In this document: in pieces, positions 8,366 through 17,900 of the stretch | Layout of the letters: every line of letters begins with the position of its first letter | Numbering within the stretch: the stretch's first letter is position 1 | Source of the DNA: an uncultured Bacteroidota bacterium | GTDB lineage: Bacteria > Bacteroidota > Bacteroidia > UKL13-3 | Direction: 5' to 3' | Length of the DNA stretch: 47,422 bases | NCBI GenBank assembly: GCA_903927505.1 | Contig: CAIYNF010000017.1 | Location: 1-47,422, forward strand | The notes under the pieces: model-generated | The model's database searches: none | Seen by the model: the letters and a program-made list of their open reading frames with translations, nothing else | Told to the model about the DNA's origin: nothing | Program-made: the position numbers and the translations under genes

Positions 8366-8457
8366 AAGTTTTGTTCTTATCTTCGCAAAGTAGTAAAACC
8401 CTTTCAAAAAATAAAAAAGTGCAGCAGTTTATCCCACAAAACACAAATTTTAAAGCC

Positions 8458-8868
8458 ATGGTTGAAGAAAAAATGGAACTCAACCATTTTATGAACCATT
8501 TAGGATTTAAAATTAATAAAATTGAAGCTGGTTTAATTGAGGGAGAGTTAAATATTGAGCCACACCACAGACAACAAATAGGCTTCTTACATGGCGGAGT
8601 AATAGCTACCTTGGCTGATTTAGTGGCAGGATTTGCTGCCTATACGCTGGTAAAAAATGAGCAAACAGTTGTTACTGCAGAATTGAAAATTTCCTACTTT
8701 AATCCTGGTGTTGGTGATACTGCCTTTTGCAGGGGATTTGTGTTAAAGTCGGGGCAAAAATTAATTTTTTCAGAAGCTGAAATTTTCGTGAATAATAATG
8801 GCCAAGACATAATAGTTGCAAAATCAAGCGCTACATTTGCAATTGTAGAGCTACAAAAATTAATTTAA
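8458..8868 (+). CDS. PaaI-type hotdog-fold thioesterase
   Basis: A 136-residue hotdog protein with the PaaI/YigI signature FLHGGVIATLADLVAGFAA (about residues 44-62), in which HGG and the following acidic residue form the acyl-CoA thioesterase site, and VTAELKISYFNPG as the next strand. Such enzymes hydrolyse acyl- or aryl-CoA thioesters; the substrate is not predictable. An open frame extends back to 8356, but the 34 extra residues are low-complexity and overlap the divergent gene, so ATG 8458 is chosen. The stop shares TTAA (8865-8868) with the convergent thioredoxin-fold gene. Confidence 0.88.
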   Translation: MVEEKMELNHFMNHLGFKINKIEAGLIEGELNIEPHHRQQIGFLHGGVIATLADLVAGFAAYTLVKNEQTVVTAELKISYFNPGVGDTAFCRGFVLKSGQKLIFSEAEIFVNNNGQDIIVAKSSATFAIVELQKLI

Positions 8869-9476
8869 TATTTTTTCCATTTGATACCACAACCAATTGC
8901 CTTTGTTGAAGGTGTTAAAATTGGCTTTCCTGCTAAGAATAGTTGAATGGCATTTTCCAGGTATTTAATTTTTACATCCTTTGCTTCCTCAAAATTATCA
9001 TCGATGGCTCCTGTGTAAATTAATTTCCTTTGGGCATTTAATAGGAATACATGTGGTGTGCGCTTGGCTCCATATGCCTTTGCTGTATTTTGATCATTAT
9101 CAACTAAATAATTAAAAGGATAGTGATTTGCCTTGGCGCGTTTTACCATGTTTTCAAAATTATCTTCAGGTTCACGATCGCCATCATTTGGGTTAATGGC
9201 AATAACAGGCACCCCTTTAATTGCAAATTTCTTGTGTATGTCAATAATTCTATCTTCATAAGCTTGTGAAAAAGGACAATGGTTACAAGTAAAAATAACC
9301 AAATAGCCCTTGGCATTTTTAACATTAGCAAGGCTATGCATTTTCCCATCAACACCTTTCAGGTTGAAATCTGGGGCAATGACTCCAATGGATAAAGCCA
9401 ATTTTTCAATTTCTTGTGCACTTTGATAGGTATGGAAACCAACTAGTAAAAACAGTGTAAATAAATATTTTTTCAT
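8865..9476 (-). CDS. Exported thioredoxin-fold (AhpC/TSA-like) protein
   Basis: An N-terminal signal peptide (MKKYLFTLFLLVGFHTYQSAQE) is followed by an AhpC/TSA-type fold: LSIGVIAPDFNLKGVDG, then the redox motif CNHCPFSQAYEDR (Cys near residues 65 and 68) and the cis-Pro loop KRTPHVFLL. The C-terminus ends IGCGIKWKKY, a tail common in this Bacteroidota subfamily. A periplasmic thiol-disulfide role is likely; peroxidase activity is uncertain because CxxC replaces the usual peroxiredoxin TxxC. The start overlaps the upstream thioredoxin stop as TAATG (9474-9478), indicating translational coupling. Confidence 0.88.
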   Translation of the reverse strand: MKKYLFTLFLLVGFHTYQSAQEIEKLALSIGVIAPDFNLKGVDGKMHSLANVKNAKGYLVIFTCNHCPFSQAYEDRIIDIHKKFAIKGVPVIAINPNDGDREPEDNFENMVKRAKANHYPFNYLVDNDQNTAKAYGAKRTPHVFLLNAQRKLIYTGAIDDNFEEAKDVKIKYLENAIQLFLAGKPILTPSTKAIGCGIKWKKY

Positions 9477-9955
9477 TATTTAATTTTATTTAAAATAGCT
9501 ACTAAATCATTGTAGCTCAAAATACCTTCATGAAATTCAGAAAAGCCTATATTCCCTTTAATAAAAAGGGTTGCGGGTATAGCCCCGCTCCAATTTGGGT
9601 CAACTAATTCAATCCAATCATTGGGGTTTGGCTCATCCATAAATACCACTTGAGATGCAATATGATTAGCCTTAACAAAGGGGACTAAATGTGTTTGAAT
9701 ATGCTTTTTAAAATCATTGCTAACTAAAATGATTTTAATTTTAGGATCGGTAAAATTCATTGATAGTTTTACAAAAGCAGGGATTTCTTCTACGCACGGT
9801 TTACACCAGGTGGCCCAAAAATTTATGACATAAAGGGTATCTGAAGTGCTCGCTTTCCAGGTTTTAATGTGAGAAGAATTAACAAAGGGAATTTCTTGTG
9901 CACTTAGCTTTCCAAAAACAAAAAGCAAAAGTGAAATTGAAAGGAGTTTTTTCAT
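9476..9955 (-). CDS. TlpA/ResA-like periplasmic thioredoxin
   Basis: The protein has a signal peptide (MKKLLSISLLLFVFGKLSAQE) and then VINFWATWCKPCVEEIPAF, a TlpA-type active site with CxxC near residues 50-53, and the cis-Pro loop SGAIPATLFIKG. It should reduce or exchange disulfides outside the cytoplasm. An in-frame ATG at 9973 would overlap upp and add a charged stretch before the signal peptide, so ATG 9955, one base after the upp stop, is preferred. The three genes upp, tlpA and the AhpC/TSA-like gene form a tight run. Confidence 0.9.
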   Translation of the reverse strand: MKKLLSISLLLFVFGKLSAQEIPFVNSSHIKTWKASTSDTLYVINFWATWCKPCVEEIPAFVKLSMNFTDPKIKIILVSNDFKKHIQTHLVPFVKANHIASQVVFMDEPNPNDWIELVDPNWSGAIPATLFIKGNIGFSEFHEGILSYNDLVAILNKIK

Positions 9956-9956
9956 T

Positions 9957-10601
9957 TTACATTTTTTCTCCAAAGCTTAAATCACCTGCATCACCTAAGC
10001 CTGGAACAATATAGCTATTTTCATCGAGACTAGGATCTACGGCAGCAATAAAGATTTCGGCTTCTGGCATGTGTTGTTGTATATAACTTACGCCTTGTTC
10101 ACTTGCAATTAAGCTAACAACAATAACTTTATCAGGTTTTCCTTTTGTTAAAAGTGCTTTATACGCTAAAAACATACTTCTACCAGTGGCCAACATTGGG
10201 TCAATTAGAATTAATGTTCTTCCAGCTATACTTGGAGTTGCCAAATACTCTACTACAATTTCAAATTCATGTTGATTGGTATGTTTGCGGTAGGCAGAAA
10301 TATAGGCATTATCTGCATGGTCAAAGTAATTTAAAAATCCTTGGTGCAATGCCAACCCAGCCCTTAGAACCGTTGCTAAAATAGGTTGTTCAGACAAAAC
10401 CTCCATATTGCTCACTCCAAGTGGTGTTTGAATTGGGCTTAATTTTCGAGGAAAATATTTACTTACTTCATAGGCTAAAATTTCACCAATACGTTCAACA
10501 TTTTTGCGAAAGCGGGCGCGGTCTTTCTGAATTTCCACATCGCGTAATTCTGCTAAAAAATCGTTAATAATGGAGGCTTTATTTGTTAAAATATGGATCA
10601 T
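9957..10601 (-). CDS. upp: Uracil phosphoribosyltransferase
   Basis: Upp salvages uracil to UMP using PRPP. The PRPP-binding motif LILIDPMLATGRS (about residues 129-141) and the C-terminal uracil-binding YIVPGLGDAGDLSFGEK are both intact, as is TVLRAGLALHQGFL. From ATG 10601 the protein has 214 residues, normal for the family. The longer frame from a TTG at 10622 begins inside the promoter (-7 element TAACTTTG at 10620-10627) and is unlikely. It is divergent from the beta-CASP hydrolase gene. Confidence 0.96.
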   Translation of the reverse strand: MIHILTNKASIINDFLAELRDVEIQKDRARFRKNVERIGEILAYEVSKYFPRKLSPIQTPLGVSNMEVLSEQPILATVLRAGLALHQGFLNYFDHADNAYISAYRKHTNQHEFEIVVEYLATPSIAGRTLILIDPMLATGRSMFLAYKALLTKGKPDKVIVVSLIASEQGVSYIQQHMPEAEIFIAAVDPSLDENSYIVPGLGDAGDLSFGEKM

Positions 10602-10619
10602 ACCATGGCATTTATAACA

Positions 10620-10627
10620 CAAAGTTA
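10620..10627 (-). promoter_or_regulatory. -7 promoter element of upp
   Basis: TAACTTTG on the minus strand is an exact TAnnTTTG match, 18 bp upstream of the chosen upp ATG. It argues against the longer TTG-initiated frame. Confidence 0.5.
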
Positions 10628-10683
10628 CAGAAACTTCCTTTCTTTGTATGCTTATTTATGAGCCAAATTAAGAGGTAAATCAT

Positions 10684-12108
10684 ATGAAGTTAAAGTTTTT
10701 AGGTGCAGCCAAACAGGTAACAGGGAGCATGTATATGCTTAGGCTCGACAATGGCTATACCATATTGGTGGATTGTGGAATGGATTATGAGGTAAAAAAG
10801 AATCCTATTGAGCGAGCAAATTTATTCCCTTTTGAGGCAGTAGATATTGATTTGGTTTTACTGACCCATGCGCACATAGATCACTCTGGAAATTTGCCTG
10901 CATTGGTGAATCACGGTTTTAGCGGCCATATTATGTGTACGCCTGCAACTGCAGAATTAACGGGTTATTTGTTATATGATTCTGCGAATATTCAGTTTCA
11001 TGATTACAGAAAAAATTTGGGTCGATCCAAAAAATCTAGGCGCGACCTTATTCCAAAACCATTATTTAGCGAGAAAAATGTGAAACAGACCGTTGAACAA
11101 TTTCTAACAGTTAATTACAACCAAGACTTTCAAATAAATGAAAATATCAGTGTTAAGTTCCTGGAAGCTGGCCATTTGTTGGGAGCAGCAAGCATTTTAA
11201 TCACGGTAACAGAAAACAACAAAACAACTACCATCGGATTTTCAGGAGATTTGGGCCGATCCAACAGCAAACTAGTTAAGGACGGAGAAATATTTGAACA
11301 AGCAGATTATTTAATTACAGAATCTACCTATGGCGGAAGAAAGCATATTGCTGTTGGCTCTGCTGAGGAAGAATTGTTACAGCATATTCAAAAAACTTGC
11401 ATTGAATTTAGAGGTAGACTAATTGTTCCTGCCTTTAGCGTAGGAAGAACTCAAGCCATTGTTTTTACGATTAATCAATTAAAGAAAAAAGGCTTGATTC
11501 CAAATTGGCTTAAAGTTTTTGTAGATAGTCCTCTTGCCATAAAAAGTACTCCTGTTTATGAAAGACATTCCTATTTATTAAATGAAGAAGCCTTGGCATT
11601 TCAAAAAGAACATGGTAGTTTATTTCATTTTGATGGCATTACCTATTTGGAAGGTATGGATGAGCACGATGAATTATTGAATTATTTTGATGCCTGCATT
11701 ATTATTTCTGCTGCTGGAATGGTTGAAGGCGGCCGTATTCAAGAGCATGTAATGAATAATATTGACAACCCCTACTCTACTATTTTAATTGCTGGATTTT
11801 GTGCAGAAGGAACATTAGGGCATCGGTTGTTGCAAGGTCAATCTACAATTAGAATTAAGAACACCGATAAAAACGTTTATGCGCAAATTGCAAAAACGGA
11901 TGTGTACAGCTCTCACCCAGACCACGATGAGGTTTTATCATATATCAAACGCAGCGCAGAAAATTCGAAAAAAGCGGGAAGGCCTATTCAGAAAGTATTT
12001 TTAATTCATGGTGAAGAACCACAATTGCTTGCAATGAAAAATGCCGTTGAAGCAGAAGGAATTGCTGGTGTTGAAATCCCTGAAATGGAACAAGAATTTA
12101 TTTTATAA
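10684..12108 (+). CDS. Beta-CASP metallo-beta-lactamase-fold hydrolase (RNA-processing type)
   Basis: Motif 2 THAHIDHSGNLP (about residues 60-71), motif 3 in AGHLLGAAS, motif 4 FSGDLGRS, and the beta-CASP features ITESTYGGR, PAFSVGRTQA, SAAGMVEGGR and the late His of FLIHGEEPQLLAM place it with CPSF73/archaeal-CPSF-like MBL nucleases. Such proteins cleave or degrade RNA using two zinc ions. The 474-residue length matches the bacterial single-chain form without a KH domain. It is followed 1 bp later by the EamA transporter gene, and the two are likely co-transcribed. Confidence 0.92.
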   Translation: MKLKFLGAAKQVTGSMYMLRLDNGYTILVDCGMDYEVKKNPIERANLFPFEAVDIDLVLLTHAHIDHSGNLPALVNHGFSGHIMCTPATAELTGYLLYDSANIQFHDYRKNLGRSKKSRRDLIPKPLFSEKNVKQTVEQFLTVNYNQDFQINENISVKFLEAGHLLGAASILITVTENNKTTTIGFSGDLGRSNSKLVKDGEIFEQADYLITESTYGGRKHIAVGSAEEELLQHIQKTCIEFRGRLIVPAFSVGRTQAIVFTINQLKKKGLIPNWLKVFVDSPLAIKSTPVYERHSYLLNEEALAFQKEHGSLFHFDGITYLEGMDEHDELLNYFDACIIISAAGMVEGGRIQEHVMNNIDNPYSTILIAGFCAEGTLGHRLLQGQSTIRIKNTDKNVYAQIAKTDVYSSHPDHDEVLSYIKRSAENSKKAGRPIQKVFLIHGEEPQLLAMKNAVEAEGIAGVEIPEMEQEFIL

Positions 12109-12109
12109 A

Positions 12110-13039
12110 ATGAATATTGGTTATTTAGCTGCTGGCATTACTCTTGTAAGTTGGACAGTTGGCACCTTTGCGTTCACGCGTGCATCGCAATTAGCAAATC
12201 CCTCAAGTGTAAATAGAGTTAGGTTATTATTTGCATTCATTATTCTAAGTATTTTAACTTGTTTTTATTTAAGAATTAATCCCATTGAATTATTTACCAC
12301 ACCAAATTTTGAACAATATTTATGGTTTGGAATATCCGGTTTTATTGGATTAACCTTAGGTGATTATTTCGCCTTTACAGCTTACAGCATATTAGGAGGT
12401 AGAAGAACGAGTTTATTTGCTTGCTTTGCGCCTGGTGCAGCATTATTTGCAGCCTATTTTTTAGTAGGAGAACGCATTAATATTGCTGGAATTATAGGCA
12501 TGTCAATTTCAATTAGTGGTATATTGCTGTTAGTATTATCTAGAAAGGAGCACAATGCTGTTGAAAGTGAGCACAAAGGCAGCTTCAATAAAGGTATCTT
12601 ATTTGCTGCTTTAGGAGCTATTTGCCAAGGACTTGGTTTGGTATTAGCTAAAAAGGGATTTAGTTTTTCTGAAAATAATTTTAGCCCTATGTATGCCACA
12701 TGGGTTAGAATGTTTAGTGCAAGTTTTTTTGTTTATATAATGGGATCATTTAATGTGCCATTTTGGAAGGAGTTGAAGGACATAATTGGTAATAAAAAAG
12801 TAATTCATGCCTTGTTATTAGGAACTGTATTTGGTCCAGTAATTGGAGTAAGTTTTTCGCTTTTAGCGGCAAATCATTTAGACGCTTCTGTAGCACAAAC
12901 AATTTTCACACTGCTTCCTGCGAGTGTACTTTTTACTTCTGTAATATTTTTCAAAGAACGCGTACCCTTTTTATCTTATTTGGCTGTTATCATTTCCATT
13001 TTAGGAGTGATTGTATTGGTGTGGAGGAATAATTTTTAG
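12110..13039 (+). CDS. EamA/DMT-family transporter
   Basis: About ten hydrophobic segments arranged as two similar halves, typical of the drug/metabolite transporter superfamily: IGYLAAGITLVSWTVGTFAF at the start, PGAALFAAYFLVGERI closing the first half, and LLPASVLFTSVIFFKERV closing the second, each with the conserved GE/KER helix end. The substrate is unknown. The ATG at 12110 directly follows the upstream stop (TAAAATG); the longer frame from 12041 would overlap the beta-CASP gene and lacks a reason. A 244-bp non-coding gap follows. Confidence 0.92.
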   Translation: MNIGYLAAGITLVSWTVGTFAFTRASQLANPSSVNRVRLLFAFIILSILTCFYLRINPIELFTTPNFEQYLWFGISGFIGLTLGDYFAFTAYSILGGRRTSLFACFAPGAALFAAYFLVGERINIAGIIGMSISISGILLLVLSRKEHNAVESEHKGSFNKGILFAALGAICQGLGLVLAKKGFSFSENNFSPMYATWVRMFSASFFVYIMGSFNVPFWKELKDIIGNKKVIHALLLGTVFGPVIGVSFSLLAANHLDASVAQTIFTLLPASVLFTSVIFFKERVPFLSYLAVIISILGVIVLVWRNNF

Positions 13040-13068
13040 ATTTATCCTACTTTCCTGAAAAAAGCAAA

Positions 13069-13097
13069 AGGTCACGAGGGTGGGACCCTCGTGACCT
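13069..13097. repeat. Perfect inverted repeat, 13-bp arms with GGG loop (REP-like)
   Basis: Left arm AGGTCACGAGGGT (13069-13081), loop GGG, right arm ACCCTCGTGACCT (13085-13097), with no mismatch. It is much more G+C-rich than its surroundings and lies 29 bp after the EamA stop. No T-run follows on the plus strand, so it is not a classical terminator. It shares the CGAGGGT/ACCCTCG core with the palindrome at 13190-13229. Confidence 0.85.
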
Positions 13098-13101
13098 AAA
13101 C

Positions 13102-13160
13102 TGTGGAAAACAGATAATTGACTAACTAATAGACACTTTACCTACTAAAATTGTGGATAA
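13102..13160 (-). other. Two DnaA-box-like 9-mers spaced 50 bp
   Basis: TGTGGAAAA (13102-13110) and TGTGGATAA (13152-13160) read on the minus strand as TTTTCCACA and TTATCCACA. The second is an exact match to the canonical DnaA box. They have the same orientation, lie exactly 50 bp apart, and sit between the two palindromes. The second is also flanked by CTACT...AGTAG. Two boxes are too few for a confident origin. Confidence 0.35.
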
Positions 13161-13189
13161 AGTAGCTGATTTGAGAATATTATAGAGTG

Positions 13190-13229
13190 AACTAACCCTT
13201 CGAGGGTTTAAACCCTCGAAGGGTTAGTT
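13190..13229. repeat. Perfect 40-bp palindrome without loop (REP-like)
   Basis: Both arms are 20 bp and the centre is GGGTTTAAACCC. The left arm reads AACTAACCCTTCGAGGGTTT and the right arm is its exact reverse complement. It lies 54 bp upstream of the polX start codon. As RNA or single-stranded DNA it would form an almost loop-less hairpin. It shares the CGAGGGT core with the repeat at 13069-13097, so both probably belong to one mobile palindromic family. Confidence 0.88.
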
Positions 13230-13283
13230 GGTAAATTGTAGTTTTAGACATGTTTGGAATTTTGTAGTTTCACCAAAATTATT

Positions 13284-14942
13284 ATGACAAACTCAGACAT
13301 AGCAGATATCTTGAAATTATACGCAGATTTAAGCGAACTCCATAACGGCAATCCATTCAAAATTAAATCGTTTGCAGCTGCCTCTTTTCGCATAGATAAA
13401 ATGCCAGAACCACTCTTTGGGAAATCATTGCAGGAATTGGAAGCCATGGAAGGTGTTGGCAAAAGTATCGCTCAAAAAATTCATGAAATATGCAGTGCCA
13501 ATTCATTTAATGAATTAACTGAATTAATGGAAGCAACACCTGAAGGCGTAAGAGACATTATGCGCATTAAGGGAATTGGACCAAAAAAAGTTGCCATTAT
13601 TTGGAAAGAAATTGGGGTTGAATCCATAGGTGAATTGCTTTATGCCTGTAAGGAAAATAGACTCGCGCAATTCAAAGGATTTGGGCTTAAAACCCAGGAG
13701 GCTATTATCAAACAAATAGAGTTTATTTTTGTAAGTGCAAATAAATTTCATTACGCAAAAGCCTACCCTGTTGCATTAAAACTACTCAGTATTTTAGAAG
13801 AGTTTGAAACCATTGAAAAAGTTGAACTCAGCGGGGAAATAAAGAGAAATTTTGAAATTTTAACGGAAATTGAACTAATTGTTGCAAGCGACGATGAAGC
13901 TTCATTTAGAGAAGAATGGCTTCAGTTTTTTGGTGAGGAAGAAAGTGAAGAACAAATTAAATTTGAAGGTTATCCTATACAATTAACAATAGTTCACCCT
14001 GATGAATTTATTCTGAAGCAATTTGAAAAAAGTTCAAATGCAGAACATTTTAAAGCAATCATGGCTAGGTTCGAACCGAAACAAAATAGTTTAAAAAACG
14101 AAACGGAAATATACCAAGCAGCAGGATTGCCATTTATTGTTTCTGAATACAGAGAAAATAGAGGGGAAATTGAAAAAGCAATTGATAATAAACTTCCTAT
14201 ACTTATTGAATTCACCGACTTAAAGGGCCCACTTCACAACCATTCCACCTGGAGTGATGGCCTACACACCATTGAAACCATGGCTAATTATTGTATTGAA
14301 AAAGGCTATGAATATTTAGGTATGGCCGACCATTCCAAAAGTGCTTTTTATGCCAATGGTTTATCTGAAGAAAAAGTTATTTTACAGCAAGCCGAAATTC
14401 AAAAAATCAACCAAAAATATGCAGGCAAATTTAAGATTTTTGCAGGCATAGAATGTGATATATTATATGATGGTCAAATGGATTATTCAAATGAAATTTT
14501 AAAAACATTTGATTACGTTGTTGCTTCTGTTCATAGCATTCTTAAAATGACAGAAGAAAAGGCAATGAGTAGATTGATTCGCGCAATTGAAAATCCTTAT
14601 ACTACTATTTTAGGCCACCCCACTGGACGATTGTTGCTAATGAGAGAAGGTTATCCAATTGACCATAAAAAAATTATTGATGCTTGTGCCGCAAACCATG
14701 TTATTATGGAATTAAATGCCAATCCTTATCGTTTAGATATGGATTGGAGGCATATTGATTATGCCTTAAACAAAGGTGTGATGATAAGCATAAATCCGGA
14801 TGCACACGAAGTGGAAGGTTTTAACGACATGTTCTTTGGTGTTGCCGTAGCCAGAAAAGGTGGCCTATACAAAGAAATGTGTTTCAATGCGCAAGACATG
14901 AATTACCTATCCGATTATTTTAAAAAGAAAAGAGGGGTTTAG
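13284..14942 (+). CDS. PolX-like protein: HhH/Pol-beta region plus PHP phosphoesterase domain
   Basis: Domains in order: an 8-kDa/HhH region with LEAMEGVGKSIAQKI and MRIKGIGPKKVAIIWKE (about 50-115), a Pol-beta nucleotidyltransferase region (about 150-260) and a PHP domain from residue ~315. The PHP metal site looks complete: LHNHSTWSDG, MADHSKS, GIECDIL, ASVHS, GHPTGR, NPDAHE. In the polymerase region the usual GS-RR...DxD reads SGEIKRNFEILTEIELIVA, so DxD is replaced by ExE, and the third Asp position reads IQLTIV. Polymerase activity is therefore doubtful, whereas the PHP 3'-5' exonuclease/phosphoesterase may work. ATG 13284 is chosen over an upstream TTG. It ends 6 bp from the convergent C25 gene. 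Confidence 0.88.
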   Translation: MTNSDIADILKLYADLSELHNGNPFKIKSFAAASFRIDKMPEPLFGKSLQELEAMEGVGKSIAQKIHEICSANSFNELTELMEATPEGVRDIMRIKGIGPKKVAIIWKEIGVESIGELLYACKENRLAQFKGFGLKTQEAIIKQIEFIFVSANKFHYAKAYPVALKLLSILEEFETIEKVELSGEIKRNFEILTEIELIVASDDEASFREEWLQFFGEEESEEQIKFEGYPIQLTIVHPDEFILKQFEKSSNAEHFKAIMARFEPKQNSLKNETEIYQAAGLPFIVSEYRENRGEIEKAIDNKLPILIEFTDLKGPLHNHSTWSDGLHTIETMANYCIEKGYEYLGMADHSKSAFYANGLSEEKVILQQAEIQKINQKYAGKFKIFAGIECDILYDGQMDYSNEILKTFDYVVASVHSILKMTEEKAMSRLIRAIENPYTTILGHPTGRLLLMREGYPIDHKKIIDACAANHVIMELNANPYRLDMDWRHIDYALNKGVMISINPDAHEVEGFNDMFFGVAVARKGGLYKEMCFNAQDMNYLSDYFKKKRGV

Positions 14943-14948
14943 AACAAG

Positions 14949-17900
14949 CTACCTCATTAAAAACAGTTTCCCTGTACCTCCTAAAAAGAAACTAGATTCT
15001 TCTTTTGCTTTTGTAGTTCTAGTTTCTATTTCTTGTCCTTCTATCTTTGTAAATACTTGGTATAAATATACCCCATTGGCAAGCTTATCACCGTATTGAT
15101 CTGTGCCATCCCAAGCAAATTCACTTACATTGTTTCCAATATGAATTGGTCCAAATTCGTCTTTACGCACTTCACGAATTACTTTTCCATTTACAGTTAA
15201 AATACGCAATAAAACCTGATCTGGCGCCTTCTCCCCTGTTAAGGTAAATACAAAACGGGTTTGCGTTGTAAATGGATTGGGATAAGGATAAAAATGACTG
15301 ATAGTACTTTTATTCAATACATTAAAATCTATTTCAAAATCGTTATTACCTGCTTTATTTCCACTTGCATCAATTGCCTGAACTTTCAATGAATACATGC
15401 CATCTAATAGCTTTGCAGGTGAATAAATTAATTGCGCTTGGTTGGTTTCATTTGCTGGGATAAATTGCAACTCACTGCTATTTAATAACACTCGCTCAAA
15501 ATCAAATTGCTTAGGTTTTCTAATGAAAAGCTCAAATGTGCTTGTATCCTTTTGCAACAGGAAAGGATTTTTATCGGTAGAACTAATTTTGATAATTGGA
15601 CTAGGTGATACAAAATCTCCATTCATGATTCTATACCCATCAAAGGTTACTTCAAGAAAAGGATTTAGATCATCTTCCTTTACTACAAAACTTTGTTTAT
15701 AAAAATTATTGTTGTAGCTCAATTCAGGATACTTTTTATTGGCATTAATATTTACTTGAATTTGGTTCGAACCTCTCAAATAATTAGAGCTATTGGCAAT
15801 TGGCATTACATAAGTTTGCAAAGTATTTAAAGGAGGAACCTTCATCCATTTTGAAACAGGTTTATTTCTATTGTCATCTATAATTTCAATTAATGCATCA
15901 GTTGTATCTATAGAAGCACGACCAATATTAACAATTGGCAGGGAAAGTTTCAAACTATCTCCTTGTTCAAGATTATTGGCATGAAAAGAATAATTGCTAT
16001 TCAAATCAATGCTCAACTCGGCGGATGGGTCGTAAATTACCTGCCAAAAATTTACTTGATGAGGTGTTCTATAATTGCTATCAATAAAGCCAAGTTCTAA
16101 TTTTATATATGGATATTTTTTTGCATCAATGCTGCTTAAATCAAAAGAAAGACTGGTGATTTTTGAAATCAAAATAGTGTCACTTCCTAATATGTTTGTG
16201 CCAATAATATTTAACCACCACTTTCCACTTGGCAATGGATCATTTTCAATTAAAGCCAAATTTAAGGAATGGAAATTTTTGGCAGGACCAATTGGGGCAG
16301 AAACAAAACTTCCCGTAAACCATTTCAATTTGATATTTCTCCTAATACGCAAAAACACGTCATCTTGGGGATCTGTTGGATATGGCGGCAAATGCGGCGC
16401 GTTTTCTAAAGCATTGTTATTAACGGTATCTTCAATTGCTTGTCCTGGCGCCTCACCTTTTTTCCCAATTAAGGCCCAGGCTGTATTTGCACTTTTTATG
16501 TGTTCTATTTGGGCCGAACCAAGTTTTGAAAACAAAGTTTTTGTACTTGCTTGCCAATTTGGAATACCAGAACTATAGCGAGAAAACATGGCCACATAAT
16601 ATCCTTCTGGAACAGAATCAATAAATTGTTTTAACTCCAATTCGCCTTGACTGGTATTGGTATTAAAGGTGTAATAGCGAACACTTTGGTCGTTTTTATT
16701 TTGCTGCACCCAACTGCAATTAAATGGATAATTAGGAAGCTCATAAGGAAAGTCAACCTGAAATGGTTCGAAGACCAACGCAACAGTTCCTTGCGACATA
16801 CAATTTCCTACACCGGCATTTAATAAATATGGAATCACCACACCCATTCTGCTATGATCCCAACGCCTATTTTCCATCCCAAGCACAAATTCATTGTTGC
16901 TAAATTCTATTTTTTTTACACTGTCGTTAAATGAAATAAAAGTATTTGTAGAACTGTTTTTTATTTGATCAAATTGCCGTTGATGCCAGCCATGTGGACC
17001 ATTTTTAACATAGGTAAAACTTTGCGTAACCCATACTCCACCTTGATTTTCTGGCAAATCCAATTTTGCACGCCAATAAAATGCCATCGAATCTAAACCA
17101 GTAATTGGAACATTCCATTGGGCAAAATAATTTCCTTTTACAATACCACTGTTTTTATAATAAGGACTATTTACATTAAACTTTAAAGAAGTGTCTATTT
17201 CAAAAATATATGATTCATCCTTAGCAAAAGCATTGTTGTTTTGAACCAATAATTGAACGGAATCACTCGAAATTATTTCATATGCCTGCGGCAATAAAGC
17301 CTGCAAACCGCTACCAGGAATATAATAGGATAAACTAGCCTCATTGTTGGCATAGCTAATTTCATTTGTTTGATGTGTAGGATTTACTTGAACATCAAAA
17401 GTATTTATGCCAATATCCTTTTTAAACAAAGGTTTGATCCAAACATAAAAGGTGTCTTGGTAATTGGGTGCAACTTGTTTTTCTATAGAATAACTGATGC
17501 TTGTATTATCAGGTAATTTTCGCGTAACAACTATATCAAATGAATCTGTTTCCGCTTTAGCTAAATTGTGAATTATTACACCAATTGACAAGGAGTCATT
17601 TTGAACAGAGGCGTTTGTAGGAGAAATAAATAAATCTGTCTCCGCAATTTTATAATCTGGTTTGGATGGAGAATAAAGTACGAGTGCAGGATCTCCTTGC
17701 AACAATATTTGCAAGGCATGAGAACGAGCAAAAGCTTCATTGTTTTGTGAACTTAATTCTAGCGCTGTTTTTATTTGCGAACCAAGAGTAGCTCCATATG
17801 CATTTTGGGCCAACTGAGCATACAATTGATCCATTTGATATTCTAAATTATTTGTAAATGTTAAATTGGTATGGGCTAACCATGCTATAGCTCCTTTGCC

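Noticed and set aside
12041-12109. N-terminal extension of the EamA transporter
   Set aside because: It overlaps the end of the beta-CASP gene in another frame; the ATG at 12110 precedes the first membrane helix as expected.
13069-13229. Possible CRISPR array or IS terminal repeats from the two palindromes
   Set aside because: Only two units, with different arms, no repeated spacer structure, no target-site duplication and no transposase frame between them.
13040-13283. Chromosomal replication origin
   Set aside because: Only two DnaA-box-like sequences, no dnaA or typical origin neighbours, and no skew information; kept as a finding only.
16075-16578. 167-residue plus-strand open frame
   Set aside because: It is entirely antisense to the PorU2-like gene, has no family features, and mirrors the codon pattern of the real gene.
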